Assembly (NCBI GenBank): GCA_028564705.1
Contig: JAPXFQ010002381.1
Span: forward strand, 558,001-622,000
DNA from: Apricaphanius iberus
Taxonomy: Eukaryota; Chordata; Actinopteri; Cyprinodontiformes; Aphaniidae
Length of the DNA: 64,000 nt
Direction of reading: 5' to 3'
Part shown: positions 9,521 through 20,100 of the stretch, piece after piece
Numbering within the stretch: position 1 is the first letter of the stretch
Layout: the number at the start of each line of letters is the position of its first letter
Notes under the pieces: model-generated
Told to the model about the DNA's origin: nothing
Database searches by the model: none
The model's input: only the letters and a program-made list of their open reading frames with translations
Program-made: the position numbers and the translations under genes

Positions 9521-10490
9521 GCCGATGTAATAAACTCTCTATTGGTATCACTAAAAATGGGAATAAATAAATGATGACGGGTTGGAAACGTGACCAAAAT
9601 TACTGGCGTGCTGTGCAATGAGAGAAGTGAGCGGGGAAACGCGGAAGCCAGAGAAAAGTCTCCTCCTACCCGTTCACTGCACTGCTGCTGATTCCGTTCC
9701 CTTCATGGGAGTCCAGATCAATCAACGCCACTAGATAACGTAACACAAACTGATGAATCAATTCATTATAGTATTCTCAATAAATTAGAAGAAAATTTGA
9801 ATTTGAGTAACACTGAAAAGATCAGCGATATACTTCATAAATCATTTCTACATTATATGGCCTAAATCTATTACTGAGTGACAACTTTTAAGTGTCTAAT
9901 ATGTTAATATTGATGAATATGGTTTATGTTGATTAAAAACGCCTCACAGTAACACAGGATGTTGCATAATTACATCAAAACAAGCTGTTTAAGACAGAAA
10001 TGTCAGCCAGTTTATACAGTGCATGCGCAGGGCCAACCCAAAAATGTACTTTTATAGTGAATTGCAGCAACAATATAAGTGGGCAATATAAGAGGTATAA
10101 GGTAGAAATAATATAAAATTTAGCCAAAGGTTGAGATTTTGACAACACCGCCATACTACAGTAATGCGTTTTGAATATGTCATGAAGCCCTGCATAGCTG
10201 TACCTGGTCCATACTTAATACCAGGTATGCAATGATTCTGATGTTCAGTGTTTGTCTTCACACAGGATATTGAACGTTTAAATTTTTTTTGTTTTTCATT
10301 TAAAGTAAAATAAACGTGTTTAAGTTTTTAATTCAAATACTTGCAGATTTATTTTCATGCAATATTACATAACCAGGAAACCAGACCATTTGTAACTTTA
10401 TTTTCTTATATTTATTTTTATATTTTATTTAAAATATCTTCATCTTTATGTTATGAGAATTTTGTTTTGCATTATTTTTGAGAAAGAATT
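9521..10490. other. intergenic, no gene recognised
   Basis: AT-rich sequence with only short chance open frames. I see no splice-like exons or repeats that I can name. Confidence 0.4.
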
Positions 10491-10497
10491 GCCAAGG

Positions 10498-10710
10498 GAA
10501 TACAGTCTATTGAGGAGAATGGTGTGAGAGATGGTATCGAAGGCCGAACTCAGGTCAAGGAGGATGAGGATGGAAACCAGTCCGGAGTTAGCAGCAGTGA
10601 GGAGGTCATTGGTGATTTTTATAAGGGCAGTTTCTGTGCTGTGGCCAGGGTGAAAACCAGACTGGAAGGGTTCGTAGAGGCTATTGAGGGTGAGATGAGC
10701 ATGAAGTTGA
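10498..10710 (-). mobile_element. antisense LINE (L2/CR1-like) reverse-transcriptase fragment
   Basis: Read on the minus strand the sequence encodes HPGHSTE-like residues, then ALIKITNDLLTAANSG and LILLDLSSAFDTISHTILL. The latter is reverse-transcriptase motif A with the catalytic Asp of L2/CR1-group LINEs. Only about 70 codons remain. The plus-strand frame covering it (10524-10832) is a shadow. Confidence 0.7.
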
Positions 10711-10748
10711 ACAGAGACGATTTTTTAAATGAAGGGAAGATTTGTTAT

Positions 10749-11835
10749 GCCCCTGGTAGGGTCACCCATGGCAAACTGGTCCTAGGTGAGGGATCAGACA
10801 AAGTGCAGCACAAAGACCCCTATGATGAATGACAGCGTTGGACCAAGTGTTCCCTCGCCCGGACGCGGGTCACCGGGGCCCCACTCTGGAGCCAGGCCTG
10901 GAGGTGGGGCACGTTGCCGAGCGCCTGGTGGCCGGGCCTTTACCTATGGGGCCCGGCCGGGCTTAGCCTGAAGAGGAAACATGTGCCCCCCTTCCCATGA
11001 GCTCACCACCTGTGGGAGGGGCCATAGGAGTCGGGTGCAATGCAAGATGGGCGGTGGCCGAAGGCGGGGACCTTGGCGGTCCGATCCTCGGCTGCAGAAG
11101 CTGGCTCTTGGGACGTGGAACGTCACCTCTCTGGTGGGGAAGGAGCCGGAGCGGTGTGCGAGGTTGAGAGGTTCCGACTGGACATCGTCGGCCTTGCCTC
11201 GACGCATGGCTCTGGCTCTGGAACCCGTCTCCTCGAGAGGGGTTGGACTCTCTTCAACTCTGGCGTTGCCCACGGTGAGAGGCGCCGTGCTGGGGTGGGC
11301 ATACTAGTTGCCCCCCATCTCGGCGCCTATACGTTGGGATTTACCCCGGTGAATGAGAGGGTAGCCTCCCTCTGCTTACGGGTGTGGGGACGGGTTCTGA
11401 CTATTGTTTGTACTTATGCACCCAACAGTAGCTCAGATTACCCACCCTTCTTGGAGTCCTTGGAGGGGTTGCTGGAGAGTGCTCCTTCTTGGGACTCCCT
11501 CATTCTGCTAGGGGATTTCAACGCTCACGTGGGCAGTGACAGTGAGACCTGGAGAGGCGTGGTTGGGCGGTATGGCCCCCCCCGATCTGAACCCGAGCGG
11601 TGTTTTGTTGTTGGACTTCTGTGTTCGTCATGTATTGTCCATAACGAACACCATGTTCAAGCATAAGGGTGTTCATGTGTGCACTTGGCACCAGGACACC
11701 CTAGGCCGCAGCTCGATGATCGACCTGGTTGTCATTTCATCGGACCTGCGGCCGCATGTTTTGGACACTCGGGTGAAGAGAGGGGCGGAGCTAACCACTG
11801 ACCACTACCTGGTGGTGAGTCGGCTCCGTATTGGG
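10749..11835 (+). pseudogene. LINE 5' part: AP-like endonuclease domain, frameshifted
   Basis: The 5' leader of a common teleost LINE (from gcccctggtagggtcaccca) is followed by its endonuclease domain. The frame opens with [17 protein letters not shown]. It shifts near 11150 to [14 protein letters not shown]…[14 protein letters not shown]…[11 protein letters not shown]…[14 protein letters not shown], then shifts again near 11575 to [13 protein letters not shown]…[23 protein letters not shown] and TDHYLV are the family's catalytic blocks. Two frameshifts make it inactive. The homology stops before the reverse-transcriptase domain. The sequence after 11835 (purine-rich, to about 12090) is unrelated. 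Confidence 0.8.
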
Positions 11836-12393
11836 GTAATTGATGCAGTTTTGAAAAGTGAGGGAACAATACCGGTAGAGAGGGTGGAGTGGATTATGGC
11901 GCTTATGAGAGGGAGGAGGGAGGTGAGACACGTTTTAACCAGAGCTGTAGGGAGGGGGTCGAGAGAGCAGGTGGGTGGTTTTGATTTACGGATGAGATCA
12001 GATATTTCAAGTGGGGTGGGAAGAAGAAAATAACAAAATGACTGGCAGAGAGGAAAGATCTCAGGGGGAGGGGGGGGGGTGCTTGAAATAAGTTGGAGGT
12101 GTATGGAAACAATTTTCTGAATAAAGAAGGTTATTAAGCAGTTACATGAGTCAGCTGAAGACAGGTGAGGGGGTAGAGAGTCATGTCAACCTGACATATA
12201 ACAGCTAAAATGGTTTTTGAAATCAAGCTTAATAGATGTTTATTTCTCCTGTGAAGTTGGCATTTTTAACATTGGAGTCAATAGGAAACTGCTCCTTTCT
12301 GGAGCCAGGGGAACTACAATTTTTCTCACTTACAGGTTGGCTTCACATTTGTCCAGCGGAGTTTGCCTCTTGGTTACCATATACCATAAGCCA
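11836..12393. other. purine-rich and AT-rich spacer
   Basis: A G/A-rich stretch including a G-run at about 12065-12080, then ordinary sequence. No gene seen. Confidence 0.4.
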
Positions 12394-12480
12394 GGGGTGT
12401 CAAACTTATTTCCATTTTGGGCCACATCAAATTCATTAATATCCTTAAAGGGCCGGTTTTATTGATGAAACTACAACAAG
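12394..12480 (+). repeat. hAT-like repeat end
   Basis: The sequence caggggtgtcaaacttattt followed by gggccacatcaaattc and agggccggttt is the well-known left end of abundant hAT-type non-autonomous elements in vertebrates. A matching inverted end was not found, so this is a partial copy. Confidence 0.5.
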
Positions 12481-13779
12481 CCATTTAAATATGAGTAAAA
12501 AAAAAAAATCTATATCCGCATTCGATGTTCTTGAAATTCTTGAAAATTGTATCTTGAAATTATATAAAAATGTTTATGTAATGATGTGATTTAGGGCTGT
12601 TCAAATAAGCACTAATTTGATTTTCTTTTATTTTAAGGTGCACATAAATATAATTTAAATGATCTAATTGTAGGGTCTTCTACAGTTTACTACTGTAAGC
12701 TATGCTCATGTGTGGAATGACGGGATCTGCCTCCACCCATCAGAGCTGGATCCTGTCTCTCCGGTGTGCCCTCTGGTGGACAACTTTTGGAATGTAGAAA
12801 GACAGAAATTACCACACAAACCAAACCCCCAGACTCCCGTGTACATTAGTGTATTGACTTTGAAGAAAGTAATAAAAAATATCCTAAACCTTTTAGGGCA
12901 GCGCAGGGAACCCGATTGTATTTATACAGATTTGTGGGAATTTGTTCTACTTTTCCGGTAAAAGGCACTGGGCGGAAGGGCCAGAAAACGATGTAAAAAC
13001 CCTCCTCAGAAAAAATAAAATAAAATCATATCCCTGATTATGGGGGCGCCTCCTCCTCCCTAGTCCCACATTTAAAAACTTTATATCATCTTCATCCTTG
13101 ATGATTCTGCATCTTCGCCTCATTTTTTGCTATAGGCCTATTGCAAAGAAGACAAAACATATATTTTTTAAAACTCGTCCTAAATTATAAGCTGCAGTAG
13201 TTTGAAAATTGCGAAAATTAAGATCTAATAATAATAATAATAATAATTCAAGAACATGGTAATAGCAAAGGCTACTGTCAATTAAATGAATTACAATATG
13301 CGTTCTGATGAGACTAATTTGATCAATAACGTATAAAATAACATTCAAGCAAGTAGCCTACTAAACATATTTTTTATCAAGCCTATAATTTCTGTAAAAT
13401 TTTTGTTTTTATTGGTCGGATTACTATTCAGTGTTTTCATTAGCTCTAAGTGGAAAATCCTCATAATCAACTAAAACAAATACTTGAAAACATCACTCTG
13501 TGCAATTATCTGGCTCATCTATTCACAGACTTTTCAATCATTTCCTAAGTTATTGAATATGACAGAAAACAAAAGTAGGTGATATTTTTTTCCCAAAAGA
13601 AGAAATATTTTACTGAAATTTTTTCTTTTTTTTCTTCAAAAAGCCCCTTTCCAAGCGAACTTACCTCTCGTAACATGAAAGAAAACAATCAATAGTAATT
13701 AAGTGGATTTCATTTTCTCCAAAAGAAGCAACATTTAACTGAAAAAGAAGAAGAAAAAAAGCGAAATTTCCAAGTGTAT
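12481..13779. other. AT-rich intergenic region, no gene recognised
   Basis: An 83-codon open frame at 12710-12961 has no recognisable motif. The remainder is AT-rich, with a short (AAT)n run at about 13227-13247. Confidence 0.35.
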
Positions 13780-14144
13780 TTGCCACTCGTAATATGGCGG
13801 ACCATTTCACATAGGCAATCGTTTCAGCGGGGCTAGAGAAGCCCTAAACTCCTGTGCCTTATCTTTACCTCTGGTTCTCTGAATCAGAGAGTCGCAGCCG
13901 TGTTTTTACTGGCAGTACAATAACTGGGAGGCATCGCTTACAGCTGGGTGACATCACGCAAACAACGTGGGCGGGTAAAGAATTAACTGCGTCACCTTGT
14001 TGCTAGGATACGCAAATATTTTTTTTCCTTGCCTTTATGACATCAAAGTGGACCTACTTCAATTTTCTTAGAACAATCTCATCTAGTGTGCCATATTTTG
14101 GTGTATTGAGAAATTTTAACTAATGACTAATCTTTTGCTGACAG
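13780..14144 (+). promoter_or_regulatory. putative promoter/5' leader of the giant ORF, with possible 170-bp intron
   Basis: Upstream of the 2304-codon frame lies a less AT-rich patch. It has a CRE-like tgacatcacg (13949-13958), a GC-box-like gtgggcggg (13967-13975) and gttgctaggatac (around 14000), which resembles a ciliary X-box but imperfectly. A consensus donor GTAAAG begins at 13975. A strong acceptor (branch-like ctaatgactaat, then cttttgctgacag) ends at 14144, giving a possible 170-bp leader intron. All of this is inferred from motifs only. Confidence 0.3.
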
Positions 14145-14189
14145 GATTTACCACAAAAAAGAAAAAACAAACAAAAAAAAAACGTTACA

Positions 14190-17100
14190 ATGTTGAGAAG
14201 TAATCCTTTTTTCGCTGGGGAAGACAAATGGGAGGAATCTCGCAGGGCATGCATGGCAGAACAAGAAGAAATCGAGCCACTTACCTTTCAACAGAGACCT
14301 TATCACGAGAAAGAGTTTTTGAAGGAAAAAGCAGAAAAGGAGTATTACAGAAACCAATGCTTTCAATTAAAGGCTGAACTCTTAAAGGTAAATTCAAATG
14401 ATAAGAACTGTATTGAGTATGAAGAAGGCTCTACTGCAATTAAAAATCTACATACAATGATAAATGTGAGTACTTTAAGGACAAAACTGTTTAGAGAGAT
14501 ATTGGCAAAGGAGCATTACAAATATCGATACCTTGAATTCCAGGATGGGCTCTTGAGAGTGCGTTCATCATGGGGAAATTTAAGGAAGCACCTTGAGGGC
14601 AAGACAGCTGAGCTTAAAAATGAGAGTTCATCTGATAATGACAGCAACATTGATTTAAAGAAAGAGATAGATTCATTATCTTTGGTTTTGGATGAACTTT
14701 ATGTTCAAACACAAGTTTTCCAGCAAGAAGACAAACAACCAAAGAGTTTGTCAATACAAAATCGATTGACTCCAGATGTATTTTCTGCTGAGCTTGAGCA
14801 CAATGAGGACAGAAGTGAAACCCCTTCAGATGCTGGATTTGAATATTCTCCTGGGTCTAAGCAAGAAAATATCTCTGCTGGAAAGACTCAGAAACATAAA
14901 GAGACAAAATGCATTGGTGGAGTGACTGCATCCAGGCCCAAGGTCTTTTCTACGAAGGAAAGGCCTGACGCATCTTTGGAGGTTAAAGCACCCAACTGTG
15001 AGTTTGAACAGACAATAGCTTTGGTGAAAATACCTGATAGAGGGCAAAGGATGGAAACTCAAAGATTGGTTGTGCCAGATAAAGAAAAACCGAACGCATT
15101 TGTCCTGCTGCAGAGACATTGTTACCACACGTCGGGATTGTTAAAAGAAACGGCTAAAAAGGAGTATTACAAGAGGCAGTACATTAGATCACAAGCTGAA
15201 CTCTTTAAGCTGTATTCAAAGTGGCAAAATTTCAATGCCAGGTTTGGACACAACATAACTACGTTTGAAAATATGAGTTTAGTTTGCATTAATCTTCAGA
15301 GAGATATATTAAAAGCGAAGTCAGAAAAAGAGCATTACATAATCCAATGCCGTCATTTCCAAGCGAAACTCTTAGAAATGCATTCAATGTGGAAAAACTT
15401 AGAGGCACAGCTTGAAAACAAGATATCTGCGCTTCAACATCTGACTCCATCTGGTATGGACAGTGTAGATTTAGACAGAGAGATTGATGGACTGAATTTA
15501 GTTTTGGATGAACTTCTGGTTCAACTGGAAGATTCTGATCAAAATTGCAACCAGGCTCAAAATGGTTTAAAACCAAATGAAACAATTGCAAAGGGGCCGG
15601 TTTCTGCTGAGTTTGAAGTAACTGAACACAGGCCTTACCAACTTTTGGATTCTGAAGATGAGCAATGCGACATCCCAGAGACACCAAAAACAGAAAAACC
15701 AAAGCAGCTTTCCCTTCAACAAAGAGTTTGTGATCTTGAAGCAGATTTATCTAAAGCAAATGATGAAAAGGAGTATTACAAAAAACTATATGATGAATCA
15801 CAAACCGAGCTTCTGCAGCTGCGTGCCAGGCTGGATAACTTTGTTCAGCAGGCTGAAGAAAAGAAAGTGGTACCTGGATGTGCAAGTTCATCTGGAAATA
15901 ACGGCAATGATTGTGTAAATGAACACATCGTTGCTTTGCGGAAATCTGCAGATGCATTTGAATTTCAAGTTCAAAGGGCTAAACAAGTGGCTGAAATATT
16001 GAAAAAGTTTGCAGAATCAAAAGAAACAGAACGGAAGGACACATTCTCTTCAGAGATTGACAACAATGAGCAGAGAAATAAGGTTTTAGATGCTGAACAG
16101 GAGGCCCAAAATGTGACTAACCTACACGACTCTAGTGAAATTATGGACATCGCTGCTTCTGCATCTTTACCAGAGGAGACCTCTGCACCTAAAAGACTTA
16201 GGGACACCCACAGCACTTTCATGGGCTTTAAATTTGAGGAAATTGTTTTACCAGAATCAGAAAAATCTGGCACATCTTTGGATTTTAAAGCTTCTGAATG
16301 TGAGCAAGAACAGATATCTGCTTTGGAGAGTGAACTACTCGAGCCTAGACATGATAAAGAACAAAACATGAAATCTCAAAGTTTGTGTGCATCAGAAACT
16401 GAAAAACCCACGTTGTTTTCCCTTCAACAGAGAGTTCATGATCTTGAAGCAGAGTTATCTGAAGGAAATGAGGAGAAGGACTATTACAAAAAGCTATACA
16501 ATGAATCACAAGCTGAGCTCTTGGCAGTGCGAGCAATACAGAATAATTTCATTCAAAAGTCTGAAGAAAAGAAAGTGGCACCAAGTTCATCTGGAAATGA
16601 TGGCAATGATTATGTAGATGAAAACATCAAAGCTGTGTGGAAACCTGCAGATGAGATTAAATTTCAATCTGAGGAGGTCTCTGATGTTCTAAAGAAACAG
16701 GATCTTACTGTGTCTAGTGCTGCAGAGTCTGAACAAAAGGACTTTGCTTCTGCTACAACTTCGGAACATAACGACGCACAATGCATTTTCATTCATACTA
16801 AATCTGAGGAGCTGGTTTTGTCCAAGGTGGAGGAATTTAGTACATCTTTGGATATTACAGCTCCAGAATGTGACCATGAACAGATTTCGGCTTTGAACGT
16901 TGACGTCAATGAGCAAAGACATGATACTCAACTAACTAAAGAATCTCAAGGTTTAGGTATTCCAGATGAGGTTCTAATTAAGCCACAATTAGACAAAAAG
17001 AGAGTTTGTGATCTTGAGGCAGATTTATCTAAAGAAAAAGATGAAAAGGAGTATTACAAAAAACTATATGATGAATCACAAACCGAGCTTCTGCAGCTGC

Positions 17101-20100
17101 GTGCCAGGCTGGATAACTTTGTTCAGCAGGCTGAAGAAAAGAAAGTGGTACCTGGATGTGCAAGTTCATCTGGAAATAACGGCAATGATTATGTAAATGA
17201 ACACATCGTTGCTTTGCGGAAATCTGCAGATGCATTTGAATTTCAAGTTCAAAGGGCTAAACAAGTGGCTGAAATATTGAAAAAGTTTGCAGAATCGAAA
17301 GAAACAGAACGGAAGGACACATTTTCTTCAGAGATTGACAACAATGAGCAGAGAAATAAGGTTTTAGATGCTGAACAGGAGGCCCGAAATGTAACTAACC
17401 TACATGACTCTAGTGACATTATGGACATCGCTGCTTCTGCATCTTTACCAGAGGAGACCTCTGCACCTAAAGGACTTAGGGACACCCACAGCACTTTCAT
17501 GGGCTTTAAATCTGAGGAGGTTGTTCCGCCAGAATCAGAAAAATCTGACACATCTTTGGATTTTAAAACTTCTGAATGTGAGCAAGAACAGATATCTGCT
17601 TTGGAGAGTGAACTACTCGAGCCTAGACATGATATAGAACAAAACATGAAATCTCAAAGTTTGTGTGCATCAGAAACTGAAAAACCCACGTTGTTTTCCC
17701 TTCAACACAGAGTTCATGATCTTGAAGCAGAGTTATCTGAAGGAAATGAGGAGAAGGACTATTACAAAAAGCTATACAATGAATCACAAGCTGAGCTCTT
17801 GGCAGTGCGAGCAATACAGAATAATTTCATTCAAAAGTCTGAAGAAAAGAAAGTGGCACCAAGTTCATCTGGAAATGATGGCAATGATTATGTAGATGAA
17901 AACATCAAAGCTGTGTGGAAACCTGCAGATGAGATTAAATTTCAATCTGAGGAGGTCTCTGATGTTCTAAAGAAACAGGATCTTACTGTGTCTAGTGCTG
18001 CAGAGTCTGAACAAAAGGACTTTGCTTCTGCTACAACTTCGGAACATAACGACGCACAATGCATTTTCATTCATACTAAATCTGAGGAGCTGGTTTTGTC
18101 CAAGGTGGAGGAATTTAGTACATCTTTGGATATTACAGCTCCAGAATGTGACCATGAACAGATTTCGGCTTTGAACGTTGACGTCAATGAGCAAAGACAT
18201 GATACTCAACTAACTAAAGAATCTCAAGGTTTAGGTATTCCAGATGAGGTTCTAATTAAGCCACAATTAGACAAAAAGAGAGTTTGTGATCTTGAGGCAG
18301 ATTTATCTAAAGAAAAAGATGAAAAGGAGTATTACAAAAAACTGTATGATGAATCACAAACTGAGCTTCTGCAGCTGCGTGCCAGGCTGGATAACTTTGT
18401 TCAGCAGGCTGAAGAAAAGAAAGTGGTACCTGGATGTGCAAGTTCATCTGGAAATAACGGCAATGATTATGTAAATGAACACATCGTTGCTTTGCGGAAA
18501 TCTGCAGATGCATTTGAATTTCAAGTTCAAAGGGCTAAACAAGTGGCTGAAATATTGAAAAAGTTTGCAGAATCGAAAGAAACAGAACGGAAGGACACAT
18601 TTTCTTCAGAGATTGACAACAATGAGCAGAGAAATAAGGTTTTAGATGCTGAACAGGAGGCCCAAAATGTAACTAACCTACATGACTCTAGTGAAATTAT
18701 GGACATCGCTGCTTCTGCATCTTTACCAGAGGAGACCTCTGCACCTAAAAGACTTAGGGACACCCACAGCACTTTCATGGACTTTAAATTTGAGGAAATT
18801 GTTTTGCCAGAATCAATAAAATCTGGCACATCTTTGGATTTTAAAGCTTCTGAATGTGAGCAAGAACAGATATCTGCTTTGAAGAGTGAACTACTCGAGC
18901 CTAGACATGATAAAGAACAAAACATGAAATCTCAAAGTTTGTGTGCATCAGAAACGGAAAAACCCACGTTGTTTTCCCTTCAACACAGAGTTCATGATCT
19001 TGAAGCAGAGTTATCTGAAGGAAATGAGGAGAAGGACTATTACAAAAAGCTATACAATGAATCACAAGCTGAGCTCTTGGCATTGCGAGCAATACAGAAT
19101 AATTTCATTCAAAAGTCTGAAGAAAAGAAAGTGGCACCAAGTTCATCTGGAAATAACGGCAATGATTGTGTAAATGAACACATCGTAGCTTTGCGGAAAT
19201 CTGCAGATGCATTTGAATTTCAAGTTCAAAGGGCTAAACAAGCGGCTGAAATATTGAAAAAGTTTGCAGAATCAAAAGAAACAGAACGGAAGGACACATT
19301 TTCTTCAGAGATTGACAACAATGAGCAGAGAAATAAGGTTTTAGATGCTGAACAGGAGGCCCAAAATGTGACTAACCTACATGACTCTAGTGACATTATG
19401 GACATCACTGCTTCTGCATCTTTACCAGAGGAGACCTCTGCACCTAAAAGACTTAGGGACACCCACAGCACTTTCATGGACTTTAAATCTGAGGAGGTTG
19501 TTTTGCCAGAATCAGAAAAATCTGGCACATCTTTGAATTTTAAAGCTTCTGAATGTGAGCAAGAACAAAAAATGACGTCTCAAATTGTGTTTACGACAGA
19601 AGCAGAAATCAGCACGCTGATTTCGCTTCAACAGAGAGTTTACGATCTTGAGACAGAGCTGGCTGAAGAAAAGAACCAAAAGGACTATTACAATAAACTT
19701 TACAACGCATCACAAGCTGAGCTCTTAGAATTGCTTGCAGTACAAGAGAACATACATAAGACATCTAAAGACATGACAGCTGTACCTGAAAGTGAAAGTA
19801 CATCTAGAAATGATGACAATGATCATGTAAATGAAAACCTCAAAAGTGCACCTAAATCTGCAGATGCACTTGAATTTCCAGTGCAAATTGCTGAACACTT
19901 ATCTGAAAAACTCAAGAAATTAACAGAACCAAAAGAATCAAACCCAAAGGAGACACATTTTGACGAGTTTGACAATGAGAAAACAGTTCATTCATTTTTG
20001 GAGGCGGAACATGACAACCATCATACACCTAACATAATGAACCCTATACAAATCATTGCTCCTGAAACTGTACAAGAGGACACCTCCGTTTCACCTAAGG

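Noticed and set aside
10944..11307. Opposed open frames in a GC-rich stretch
   Set aside because: GC-rich LINE sequence yields long frames on both strands. Only the endonuclease reading has recognisable motifs.
14000..14015. X-box-like gttgctaggatac upstream of the giant ORF as evidence for a ciliary gene
   Set aside because: The match to the RFX consensus is imperfect and a single site of this length is expected by chance. Kept only as a note under the promoter entry.
15289..15702. 137-codon minus-strand frame, and repeated 132-codon minus frames at 15971, 17249 and 18527
   Set aside because: Shadows of the plus-strand giant ORF. They recur every 1278 bp because the plus-strand repeats do.
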